Shown here piece by piece: positions 46,372-54,103 of a DNA stretch of 64,000 bases (its first letter is position 1; the number at the start of each line of letters is the position of its first letter). The notes below the pieces were generated by a model, which was given only the letters and a program-made list of their open reading frames with translations, searched no databases and had not been told where the DNA came from. Both the position numbers and the translations under genes were made by a program. This DNA comes from Bacillota bacterium. GTDB taxonomy: Bacteria > Bacillota > Ch66 > Ch109. The stretch is taken from NCBI GenBank assembly GCA_013178275.1, contig JABLWZ010000021.1, positions 1-64,000 on the forward strand. The letters are read 5' to 3'.

Positions 46372-47454
46372 TTATTTCAGGGAGGTTATGAAAAGGCGTT
46401 CGGGTGGAAGCAGGAGGGGGTGTTTTTCGCCGGGCGAAATCGCCGGCGCGTCCCAGCGGGGACAGCTGACCTCGAGGTGCCGGGGGGAGGCAGCCTCGCC
46501 ATCCAGCAGAAAGCGGTAACTGTTCATGGCTGTTCCTTCCATTACCTGCACCAGTGTGCCCGACAGGACGTTTTCTCCCGGGCTGTCGGCGAAGCGGACG
46601 TACTCCTGCCGGATGCCGACAGCGACGTTCTGGTTCTTAACATAACCCGCCCGGCCCAGGTTTTCTATTCTCAGACCCCGGCCCAGGCCGGGCGCCTGGA
46701 CCCAAACCGCGGAGTCTTCGATATCGGCGATAAACGCCTCGTAGAGGTTCTTCACCCCGGTCGAGGAGGCCACGGTTCGGTTGACCGGTGACTCTATTAC
46801 CTCCTGTTTTGGACCGAGCTGCAGTATCCGGCCGGCCTCGTAGACAGCCATCTTGGAGCAAAGCCGGTAGGCCTCGGCCAGGTCGTGGGTTACGTAAAGC
46901 ATGGTGCCCCGGTAGAACTGCTGAACCTCCAGCAGTTCCTGCTCCAAACGTTCTTTCACCTGGGCATCCAGGGCAGAAAAGGGTTCGTCCAGCAGCAGGA
47001 CCTCCGGCTCGGGCGCCAGGGCTCGGGCCAGCGCCACCCGCTGCTGCTGCCCGGCCGATAGCTGACCCGGGTAGCGGGATGCCAGCTCGCTGATCCGCAT
47101 CTTCCCGAGGAGATTGGAGACTGAATCATCCACCTGCCTTTTGGACCGCTTATCCATGCCGAAGGCGACGTTTTCGCTGACGGTCAGGTGCGGAAACAGG
47201 GCGTAGTTCTGAAAGACGAAACCTACCCGCCGCTGCTGCGGGGGTAAGCCTATCCCCCGCCCGGAGTCCAGCAGCACCCGCCCGTTGGACTCGACGTAGC
47301 CCTCGTCGGGCGAGATGAGGCCGGCGATGCACCTCAGGGTCATGGTCTTACCTGATCCCGAGGGTCCCAGGATGGCGAGGATCTCCCGGTTGGTCTTAAA
47401 GGCGACCTCCAGGGTAAATCCAGGGAGCCTCTTTTTCAGCTTCACGTCCAGCAA
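46372..47454 (-). CDS. modC: Molybdate ABC transporter ATP-binding protein ModC
   Basis: 360 aa. Walker A GPSGSGKTMTLRC (residue 31 on), signature LSAGQQQRVALARALA (with Ala for the usual second Gly), Walker B EVLLLDEPFSALD and the H-loop YVTHDLAEA. The C-terminal 130 residues form a TOBE-like oxyanion-sensing region. Last gene of modABC. Confidence 0.93.
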   Translation of the reverse strand: MLDVKLKKRLPGFTLEVAFKTNREILAILGPSGSGKTMTLRCIAGLISPDEGYVESNGRVLLDSGRGIGLPPQQRRVGFVFQNYALFPHLTVSENVAFGMDKRSKRQVDDSVSNLLGKMRISELASRYPGQLSAGQQQRVALARALAPEPEVLLLDEPFSALDAQVKERLEQELLEVQQFYRGTMLYVTHDLAEAYRLCSKMAVYEAGRILQLGPKQEVIESPVNRTVASSTGVKNLYEAFIADIEDSAVWVQAPGLGRGLRIENLGRAGYVKNQNVAVGIRQEYVRFADSPGENVLSGTLVQVMEGTAMNSYRFLLDGEAASPRHLEVSCPRWDAPAISPGEKHPLLLPPERLFITSLK

Positions 47455-47493
47455 GTATTGTTCCTCCCCAGGAATGGATAGGGTGCAGGCTTA

Positions 47494-48186
47494 TCATCCG
47501 TTATCGGTGCTTATCGACCGTAGACCGACGTTTTTGCCCTTCCAGTAGGCGAGACCGGCGATGGCGGAAAGGGACAGGCACAGCACTACCAGGACCAGGA
47601 CCCAGGCGGTGCGGGGCTCACCCGCCTCCACGGCGAAATAGATGGCTACCGGGATGGTCTGGGTCCGGCCCGGGAGGTTCCCCGCCAGCATCAGGGTGGC
47701 GCCGAACTCGCCCAATGCCCGTGCGAATGACAGGATGGCGCCGGAGACCACCCCCGGTACCGCCAGGGGCAGGGTGACGGACCAGAAGACCTTCCACTCG
47801 GACGCCCCGAGCGTCCGGGCCGCGTCCTCGATGTTGGGGTCGATCTGCTCGAATGAGCCGCGAACAGTAAGGTACATCAGGGGAAAGGCCACCACGACCG
47901 CGGTAATCACCGTGGCCGGCCAGGAGAATACGACGGTGGTCCCGAGCTGCAGCAGCATCTTACCGATGGGGCCGTTCCTCCCGAAGATCACGAGCAGCAC
48001 CAGCCCCACCACGGTGGGGGGGAGGACCATCGGGAGGATGAATAAACCGTCTATCAAGCTCTTCAACCGGCCCCGGTAATTGACCATCCAACGGGCGGCC
48101 GCGATCCCCAGGATAAAGGTGATCGCGGTCGCCGTTACAACGGTTTTCAACGATATCCAGATCGGTGACAGGTAGGTCTCGGTCAT
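47494..48186 (-). CDS. modB: Molybdate ABC transporter permease ModB
   Basis: 230 aa with about five membrane helices. The EAA loop (EDAARTLGASEWKVFWSVTLPLAVPGVVSGAIL) is typical, as is the FARALGEFGATLMLAGN ending found in ModB/CysT permeases. Lies between modA and modC with short gaps. Confidence 0.94.
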   Translation of the reverse strand: MTETYLSPIWISLKTVVTATAITFILGIAAARWMVNYRGRLKSLIDGLFILPMVLPPTVVGLVLLVIFGRNGPIGKMLLQLGTTVVFSWPATVITAVVVAFPLMYLTVRGSFEQIDPNIEDAARTLGASEWKVFWSVTLPLAVPGVVSGAILSFARALGEFGATLMLAGNLPGRTQTIPVAIYFAVEAGEPRTAWVLVLVVLCLSLSAIAGLAYWKGKNVGLRSISTDNG

Positions 48187-48211
48187 CAGCTTATCACCCG
48201 TTGATTAGTGC

Positions 48212-49030
48212 TTATTGTGCAACCGTAAAGCCGTACTTCTCGAATACCGCCTTCGCCTGGGAGCCGCCGAGGAAGGTTATGAAGTCCTTGGCTGCATCCG
48301 GGCTTTTGCTGCTCTTGATCACGGCCGCCGGGTAGATCACCGGGGCATGGGACGCATCCGGGGCGGGGGCCGCAACCTTTACCTTGGTAGAGGTTTTGGC
48401 GTCGGTCAGGAAGACCACCCCGGCATCGACCTCCCCGCTTTCCACGTAGGTCAGCACCGCGCGAACGTCCTTGGCGTACACGAGCTTGTCTTTAACCTTA
48501 TCCGACAGCCCCTGTTTTGTAAAGATTTCATCCGCGTACTGTCCGGCGGGGACCGACTTCGGCTCACCGATGGCTATCTTCTTGACCTTGCTGTCGGCCA
48601 GGTCTTTAAAGTCAGCGATACCGGCGGTGGAGCCGGAGGGGACGATCAGAACGACCTTGTTTTTTAACATATCTTTTCGGGAACCATCCAGCAGCAGCCC
48701 CTTGTTCTGCAGGGCATCCATCTGGGTAGCGGCGGCGGACATGAAGACATCAACCGGAGCGCCCTGTTCGATCTGCTGCTGGAGCGCGCCGGAGCCGCCG
48801 AAGTTTATGGTGAGGGTGACGTTCGGCTTTTCCTTGGCGTAAAGCTCCTTGATCTCCTTCAGGGCGTCGGTAAGGCTGGCCGCGGCGGAGACCGTTAACG
48901 CTGGGGCGCTCTGTGGGGGAGGGGTGCTGGACGGGCTCCCACCAGTCCCACAGCCAGTTAGAGCGAATGAAAACACGAATGTTGTTATTAAACAAAAAAT
49001 TATAAAGGCCCTGTTCTTGTTGAGTTTCAT
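48212..49030 (-). CDS. modA: Molybdate-binding lipoprotein ModA
   Basis: 272 aa. Signal peptide with lipobox LTGC (Cys near residue 26), so it is anchored to the outer face of the membrane by Lgt. The binding domain starts LTVSAAASLTDALKEI and has the NFGGSGALQQQIEQGAPVDVF block that forms the oxyanion site. ATG 49030 follows AAAGGAGGATTGAGT. Divergent from a regulator gene; its promoter region holds phased ACCAA repeats. Confidence 0.94.
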   Translation of the reverse strand: MKLNKNRAFIIFCLITTFVFSFALTGCGTGGSPSSTPPPQSAPALTVSAAASLTDALKEIKELYAKEKPNVTLTINFGGSGALQQQIEQGAPVDVFMSAAATQMDALQNKGLLLDGSRKDMLKNKVVLIVPSGSTAGIADFKDLADSKVKKIAIGEPKSVPAGQYADEIFTKQGLSDKVKDKLVYAKDVRAVLTYVESGEVDAGVVFLTDAKTSTKVKVAAPAPDASHAPVIYPAAVIKSSKSPDAAKDFITFLGGSQAKAVFEKYGFTVAQ

Positions 49031-49080
49031 ACTCAATCCTCCTTTTTTGTAAAACCTATCGGATTATCATCATGGTTGAT

Positions 49081-49218
49081 TATAATAAAAGGTACTATCA
49101 CCCCCTAATCGGTTTGATGCCCGGACAACAGAAAGACCAAAAACGAACCAACAAAAACCAACATAACCAAACTCAGACTTTAATTATAATAGCACAGAAT
49201 TTGGTATAATAAAAGGTA
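49081..49218. promoter_or_regulatory. modA/regulator divergent promoter region with phased repeats
   Basis: Four ACCAA repeats at 49136, 49147, 49157 and 49166, spaced 9-11 bases, so on one face of the helix. An exact 14-bp direct repeat TATAATAAAAGGTA occurs at 49081-49094 and 49205-49218; the second gives an extended -10 (TTGGTATAAT) for the regulator gene. Confidence 0.5.
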
Positions 49219-49239
49219 ATCGGAGTGGGAGGGAAGACG

Positions 49240-50169
49240 ATGGGCGGTACATCCTATACCCCGACTGAGGTGGCGGAGGTGCTGAAGATCTCCCGCTACA
49301 CGGTCTACGAGCTTATAAAGCGCGGGGAGCTGGCTGCCTTCAGGATAGGCCGCAAGGTGCGGGTGGAGGCGTCGGACCTAGAAGATTTCAAGAAGAAGGC
49401 CCGGGGGGAGGCCGCCCCTTCGGCCCGGGAGAACGGTGGACCAGAAACCGGCCCCGACCTGGTCAGACAGGTAATCATCTGCGGCCAGGACGCGGTGCTG
49501 GATGTTTTGGAACGGCGCCTGGAGAAAAAGATGCCGGGGTACGCCTGGCTGCGAAAAAACCTGGGCAGCATCAACGGGCTGCTGGCTCTTTACCAGGGGC
49601 AGGCCCACGTCGCCACCGCCCACCTCTGGGACGGCGACACGGGCGAGTACAACCTCCCGTATATCCGGCATATCCTTCCCGGGCAGAGGGTCAAGGTGGT
49701 CAACCTGCTGTACCGTGCCCAGGGATTCTACACGGCGCCCGGCAATCCCCTGGGGATAAAGGGCTGGGGAGACCTGGCCCGCCAGGAAATAAGGTTCGTG
49801 AACCGCGAGCCTGGGTCCGGCACCAGGGTTCTGCTGGACGAGCACCTTCGAATACTCGATCTGGCACCCCGGCAGATAACGGGATACGAACGTGAAGCGA
49901 CCTCGCACCTGGCGGTTGCGAGTATGGTGGCGCGGGGAGAAGCGGATGTGGGGATGGGAATCGAGTCAGCCGCCCGCCAGGTCCCGGGGATCGAGTTCGT
50001 ACCGCTGCAGAGGGAGAGGTACGACCTGGTGATGCGGAGGGAGGACTTCGATAAACCTTTTGGACAAGGAATAATAAGCCTCCTGAACTCCTCGGCCTTT
50101 CGGAAAGAGGTGGCCGGGATGGGAGGCTACGATACCTCGCACATGGGCGAGCTGGTAGGGGAGGTCTAA
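49240..50169 (+). CDS. Excisionase-type HTH with periplasmic-binding-like domain, likely molybdate/tungstate regulator
   Basis: 309 aa. Residues 5-55 are an excisionase/MerR-like HTH (YTPTEVAEVLKISRYTVYELIKRGEL...FRIGRKVRVEASDLEDF). Residues about 75-300 are a substrate-binding domain (REPGSGTRVLLDE, VARGEADVGMG), the PBP-like fold used by ModA-like and LysR effector domains. ATG 49240 follows GGAGGG. Divergent from modA, it is most simply the oxyanion-sensing regulator of this transporter, in place of ModE; this is inference from fold and position. Confidence 0.8.
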   Translation: MGGTSYTPTEVAEVLKISRYTVYELIKRGELAAFRIGRKVRVEASDLEDFKKKARGEAAPSARENGGPETGPDLVRQVIICGQDAVLDVLERRLEKKMPGYAWLRKNLGSINGLLALYQGQAHVATAHLWDGDTGEYNLPYIRHILPGQRVKVVNLLYRAQGFYTAPGNPLGIKGWGDLARQEIRFVNREPGSGTRVLLDEHLRILDLAPRQITGYEREATSHLAVASMVARGEADVGMGIESAARQVPGIEFVPLQRERYDLVMRREDFDKPFGQGIISLLNSSAFRKEVAGMGGYDTSHMGELVGEV

Positions 50170-50178
50170 CTCCCCCGG

Positions 50179-51453
50179 TCAGACTACTATCACGGAAACG
50201 CCGTCGGGGATAACGGTTATGGCAGCGCTGCTTCCCTTGGCGGCGAACGCCTTTTTCATCGCATCCTCGACGGTGAAGGCGTGTTCCATCTTCAGATCGG
50301 TTATCATCTGCGGGTCACAATGCCGGGTGACGAGGATGACCCGGTGCTTCAATAAAATCCGGGTCAGTATCTGTGACTCCCACTGGTCGGGCACGGTGTC
50401 TTCCATGGGGGTGGCCAGTATTTTCCGCTCTATGGTCTCCAGGTCCGGGGCGTCCCGGAAGGTGCGGTAAAAGGACTCTCCCCCGTGACCGTCGCTGCAG
50501 GCGGAAGCGATGATGATAACCGCTCCTTCCCTGGCTGTCGACTCGGCAGCGGTCATCCCTTTCACAGTCTGGTAGATGTTTTGGTCCAGGGGATAACCCC
50601 CGTTGGTGGTTATCACGATATCGGCCGGCACCGCCTCGACCTGGGCCAGATCCCTTACGAACCCGCAGCCCTCCTCGTGTGCCAGCCGGGGATCTCCGGC
50701 AAAGGCGGCCACCACCTGCTTCTGGGCGTCGATGACCACGTTCAGGATAAACCTCAAACTAACCCGCCGGCTGGCCTCCAGCATGTCCTCGTGCATGGGG
50801 TTGCCCTCCAGGACGCCGGTACGGCAGTTCGGGTGGGCGATAAACTTGGCGCAGTGGTTGGCAAGAACGGTTCTTTCGCCCACGATGCCGGGGAGGACGC
50901 TCTTTCTGCCGCCAGAAAAACCCGCGAAGAAGTGCGGCTCGATGAATCCGTCCGCGACCAGCAGGTCAGCCTCCACTGCCAACCGGTTGACGTGCAGCTC
51001 GGCCCCCGAGGGCAAAACCCCGAGGTAAACCAGGCTTTCAGTATCCCGGCAGTCGTGGTTGACGATGTGCTCGTTTTCCGCTATTTCAGGCCCGAACTTG
51101 CTGAGGATTTCATCGCTGGCCGTGGGGCGATGAAAGCCGGTGGCGATGAGGATGGTGACACGGCACTCCGGGGCGGTCTTCCGGATCCTCCGCAGCAAGG
51201 CGGGCAGGGTTATCCGGCTGGGAACCGGGCGGGTGTGGTCGCTGGTTATGATCACGATGTTCCGCTTGCCGCGGGCCAGTTCCTCCAGCGGGGGGGACCC
51301 GATTGGGCGGTCCAGGGCGGCTTCTACCAGGGATTCCTGGCTCATCGTGGGTCGATAGCCGTGTGCCCGCGATTCCAGAACCGCCGCGAGGTTGTTATCG
51401 GGTACCTCGGTCTCCAAAAAGCCGTTGGAGTAAGGAAGAAGCAGCCGGGCCAT
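50179..51453 (-). CDS. larA: Nickel-pincer lactate racemase or related LarA-family enzyme
   Basis: 424 aa. Family motifs: TSDHTRPVPS, ATGFHRPTASDEI, VNHDCRD, and GFSGGRKSVLPGI, which carries the lysine that binds the pincer cofactor; DGHGGESFY near the C-terminus is also typical. LarA racemises D- and L-lactate; several homologues act on other 2-hydroxy acids. It is followed by a GlcD-type dehydrogenase three bases on, and needs LarC, found at 22501. TTT-rich gap at the window's modA side; plain gene end against the regulator. Confidence 0.88.
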   Translation of the reverse strand: MARLLLPYSNGFLETEVPDNNLAAVLESRAHGYRPTMSQESLVEAALDRPIGSPPLEELARGKRNIVIITSDHTRPVPSRITLPALLRRIRKTAPECRVTILIATGFHRPTASDEILSKFGPEIAENEHIVNHDCRDTESLVYLGVLPSGAELHVNRLAVEADLLVADGFIEPHFFAGFSGGRKSVLPGIVGERTVLANHCAKFIAHPNCRTGVLEGNPMHEDMLEASRRVSLRFILNVVIDAQKQVVAAFAGDPRLAHEEGCGFVRDLAQVEAVPADIVITTNGGYPLDQNIYQTVKGMTAAESTAREGAVIIIASACSDGHGGESFYRTFRDAPDLETIERKILATPMEDTVPDQWESQILTRILLKHRVILVTRHCDPQMITDLKMEHAFTVEDAMKKAFAAKGSSAAITVIPDGVSVIVV

Positions 51454-51455
51454 TT

Positions 51456-52880
51456 TTAAACCTCCTTTCGCACGTCGAAGATCTTGCCCGGGTTCAGGAC
51501 CAGGTTGGGATCCAGCGCCAGCTTGATGGCCTTCATGGTCTTCATCTTTACCGGGTCCAGGTACTTGGACAGCGCCTCTTTACGCTTGGCCCCGATCCCG
51601 TGCTCGCCGGACAGGTTGCCGCCCCGCGCGTAAACCTCGCTGTAGATCAGGTCGAGGGCTTTTCCCTTCCGTTCCTCCCAGACGTCGTCGGGCAGGTCAC
51701 CTTTAAGCAGTGTGGCGTGGATGTTCCCGTCGCCGGCGTGGCCGAAGCAGGCGATGACAATCCCCTGCTGGTCGGCGATCCGGTTGATCTCTTTTACGAT
51801 CCCCGGGATATGGCTCACCGGCACTACGATGTCCTCCATGCAGTAGGTGGGGCTGGTGACCCGCAGCGACTCGGCCAGGACCCGCCGGGGTTTCCATATC
51901 TTCTCCTGGGTGGCGGGGTTGTCTCCCACGAAGACTTCCTGGCACCCGTGGACACCGCACAGGCCGCTTACCTGCTCCATCTCCTCCAGGAGCTGGGTCT
52001 CGGTGCTGGAGTCCAGTTCGATGATGAGGTGGGCGCCGGCGGTGTTGTGGGGAAGCTGCCGGTCGAGGAACCTCTCGGCTGACCGGATGCAGGTCTGGTC
52101 CATGAACTCGATGGAGGTCGGGACAATCCCTCCCTGGGTCATCAGCCGGGGGACCAGGTCGATGGCCTCCGACAGCTCGGAGAAGGGAACCATCAGGACC
52201 GCGTTGAACCTCGGGCGGGGAAGCAGCTTCAGGTAGATGCGGGTGGCGATGCCCAGGGTTCCCTCGGAACCCACGATCAGGTGGAGGAGGTCATACCCGG
52301 TGACGTCCTTGACGCACTTCCCTCCCAGGGTGGTAACCTCGCCGCTGGGCAGCACCACTTCCAGGCCATTGACGTGCTTGGAGGTGCAGCCGTATTTTAC
52401 GGCCTTGTTGCCGCCCGCGTTGGTGGCGATGTTGCCCCCGATGAACGAACTGTCGGCGGAACAGGGGTCCCCCGCGTACAGGTAGCCGTGGTCACGGGCG
52501 CACTTCTGGACATCGCCGGTGGTTACCCCCGGTTCGACCACCATGACCAGGTTCTGCCGGTCGACCTCGATGATGCGGTTCATCTTTTCCAGGCTGAGGA
52601 CGATTCCCCCGAGGAACGGCACCGCGCCCGCGGCCAGCCCGGTTCCCGCTCCCCGCGGGGTGACCGGAACCTTTTCCCGGTTGGCCAGCTTCATCACCTG
52701 CGCCACCTGGCAGGTATTCTCGGGCTTCACCACCACCTCGGGCAGGTGCCGCCACCTGGTCTCCGGGACTTCGTCGTGGGAGTAGGCTTCCATTTTTTCC
52801 GGGTCGGTGACCACTCCGCTGTCTCCCAGGATCGATCTGAGTTCGGAGATGATAGGTTCACTGACTTTCTGATAATCCAT
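51456..52880 (-). CDS. FAD-linked 2-hydroxyacid dehydrogenase (GlcD/D-lactate dehydrogenase type)
   Basis: 474 aa VAO-family flavoprotein. FAD-binding block VTPRGAGTGLAAGAVP...GIVLSLEKMNRI, VEPGVTTGDVQ and the GGNIATNAGGNKAVKYG loop; the C-terminal metal/substrate segment HAGDGNIHATL and the final GEHGIGAKRKEAL are complete. It oxidises D-lactate or glycolate, passing electrons to an electron-transfer flavoprotein or membrane carrier. Forms an operon with larA, giving a lactate-use pair: racemase plus dehydrogenase. Confidence 0.93.
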   Translation of the reverse strand: MDYQKVSEPIISELRSILGDSGVVTDPEKMEAYSHDEVPETRWRHLPEVVVKPENTCQVAQVMKLANREKVPVTPRGAGTGLAAGAVPFLGGIVLSLEKMNRIIEVDRQNLVMVVEPGVTTGDVQKCARDHGYLYAGDPCSADSSFIGGNIATNAGGNKAVKYGCTSKHVNGLEVVLPSGEVTTLGGKCVKDVTGYDLLHLIVGSEGTLGIATRIYLKLLPRPRFNAVLMVPFSELSEAIDLVPRLMTQGGIVPTSIEFMDQTCIRSAERFLDRQLPHNTAGAHLIIELDSSTETQLLEEMEQVSGLCGVHGCQEVFVGDNPATQEKIWKPRRVLAESLRVTSPTYCMEDIVVPVSHIPGIVKEINRIADQQGIVIACFGHAGDGNIHATLLKGDLPDDVWEERKGKALDLIYSEVYARGGNLSGEHGIGAKRKEALSKYLDPVKMKTMKAIKLALDPNLVLNPGKIFDVRKEV

Positions 52881-53036
52881 TCCGATCTCCCTCCTTTACC
52901 AGAAGGTTTACAATATCGCGGAAATCTTCACGAGACAAATGGACAGATTTGATTTATGATAGTAAATATAAGTATAAGATATTCAGGTGTGGAATGTAAT
53001 CTATTCTTAAAGACCAAATTTAAAGGCTACTGTTTT

Positions 53037-53132
53037 TTTCTCCGAGCCACGCATCCCTACGTCCCCTGGTACGGGTGCCCCGAACCACAGGTGTGGACAA
53101 ACCGCATCTCCCGTGTTTGGAAAGGAGAGAAA
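53037..53132 (+). ncRNA. Moco/Tuco-type riboswitch 1
   Basis: P1 arms TTTCTC and GAGAAA close a structured leader. The 3' part CTCCCGTGTTTGGAAAGG closely resembles the CTCCCGTATCTGGAAAGG that ends the Escherichia coli moaA riboswitch, and the 5' part shares CTCCGAGCC and GGTACGGGTGC with it. It is short and lacks the extra P3 arm; short versions have been proposed to respond to tungsten cofactor. It precedes the C_GCAxxG_C_C protein gene. Confidence 0.75.
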
Positions 53133-53136
53133 CGTT

Positions 53137-53244
53137 ATGACGGATTTAGCGAAAAGGCCTGATCGCACATCTTTGTGCAGCGGGGCCTTTTTTTGCGCTA
53201 TAACCCGGTCGACCGTAAGGAGGAGTTTTGGACCAGGGTTGTAG
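53137..53244 (+). other. Possible 35-aa leader ORF inside the riboswitch platform
   Basis: ATG at 53137, five bases past the P1 stem, with AAAGGAGAG (the riboswitch 3' strand) as its ribosome site. It runs through the terminator below and stops at 53244. In the E. coli moaA leader the same element controls translation. It may be a leader peptide or simply chance. Confidence 0.3.
53152..53194 (+). terminator. Terminator of riboswitch 1, a likely expression platform
   Basis: AAAAGGCC and GGCCTTTT arms with an inner GCACA/TGTGC stem, then a T-run. It starts 20 bases after the riboswitch, so cofactor binding could decide read-through into the downstream operon. Confidence 0.78.
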
Positions 53245-53314
53245 AATATTGCGTAATGATAATAAGTTGAGCAGGAAAAGATGTTATTAAAGGGTTATTA
53301 AAAGGAGGGTCTGG

Positions 53315-53875
53315 ATGAAGCCCAAGGAAAGATTTCAGAACCGGTCAAGGGAAGACCTCCTCGATGCGACTTACGACCTGGCGGCCAACTTCGAGATCAA
53401 TTCTTACAGCTGTTCCCAGTGTGTTGTGGCTGCCATTCACGAGGTTATCGGCCTGGAGGACTCTCTGGTCAAGGCGGCGACATCCAACTGCGGCGGTACG
53501 GCCTTTCAACTGCTAGGCGCGTGTGGGGGCCTGGTAGGAGGGATCATGGCCCTGGACTACTTCTTCGGTCGGCCGGTGGAAAGGCTTTCTTATGAAGAAA
53601 TCATCCCGGAAAACATCACGGCGCTTTTCAATGCCCAAGCGATAGCCCGGGAGCTGTACAACAAGTACGTAGAGAATTATGGGGCGGTCAACTGCGGCGT
53701 GTTGATGAACAAGCTTTACGGCCGCATGTTTTACTTCGAGGACCCCGACGAGTTCAAGAAGTTCGAGGCCGCGGGATGCCACACCGACCCCAGCAAGTGC
53801 GTGGGGATCGTGGGCAACGCAGCCAGGTGGGTGATGGAGATACTGATAGACAAGGGGGTTGTGGAGGTCGACTAG
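53315..53875 (+). CDS. C_GCAxxG_C_C family redox protein (DVU_1555 type)
   Basis: 186 aa. Family cysteine pattern: YSCSQCVVAAIHE, SNCGGTAFQLLGACGGLVGG, then NCGVLM and the late GCHTDPSKC. Such small proteins with spaced cysteines sit beside molybdo-hydroxylase and redox clusters; I recall the NCBI name DVU_1555 family for the Desulfovibrio version next to an aldehyde oxidoreductase. ATG follows AAAAGGAGGG. It lies between two riboswitches. Role unknown, perhaps electron transfer or sulfur handling. Confidence 0.75.
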   Translation: MKPKERFQNRSREDLLDATYDLAANFEINSYSCSQCVVAAIHEVIGLEDSLVKAATSNCGGTAFQLLGACGGLVGGIMALDYFFGRPVERLSYEEIIPENITALFNAQAIARELYNKYVENYGAVNCGVLMNKLYGRMFYFEDPDEFKKFEAAGCHTDPSKCVGIVGNAARWVMEILIDKGVVEVD

Positions 53876-53924
53876 TCCGGAGCGGACGCGGTATGGTTGT
53901 CTTTAGCGGTCAAGCAGGTTCATA

Positions 53925-54017
53925 ACTCCGATCCTGGCGGTCTAAGGCGGTCGGCTAGGAATGCCAGGACAATGGGTGGGATGGGAAACCAGCCTGCCTC
54001 CCGATGCGGAAAGGAGT
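53925..54017 (+). ncRNA. Moco/Tuco-type riboswitch 2
   Basis: ACTCC (53925) pairs with GGAGT (54013). The 3' segment GCCTCCCGATGCGGAAAGG again has the CTCCCG...GGAAAGG consensus, and the 5' segment CTCCGATCCTGGCGGTC and GGACAATGGG fits the family. It differs from riboswitch 1 over most of its length, so it is not a recent copy. It precedes the molybdopterin-binding protein and aldehyde oxidoreductase genes. Confidence 0.68.
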
Positions 54018-54035
54018 ATGGGTTATTCGGCAAGC

Positions 54036-54073
54036 AGGCCGGGGTAAATATGTCTTTCGTTTCACCCCGGCCT
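54036..54073 (+). terminator. 10-bp hairpin after riboswitch 2
   Basis: AGGCCGGGGT and ACCCCGGCCT are perfect arms with an 18-nt loop. It is followed by TCGTCTCC rather than a T-run, so it may act through another mechanism, such as masking the ribosome site 14 bases on. Confidence 0.55.
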
Positions 54074-54103
54074 TCGTCTCCTATCCAAAAGGGGGGTATA
54101 ACG

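Noticed and set aside
52956-53162. 68-codon open frame overlapping riboswitch 1
   Set aside because: It spans the promoter-like and riboswitch sequence; the RNA explanation fits better.
53897-54103. Upstream extension of the molybdopterin-binding protein frame
   Set aside because: It runs through riboswitch 2 and its hairpin; the family N-terminus begins at TTG 54104 with a good ribosome site.
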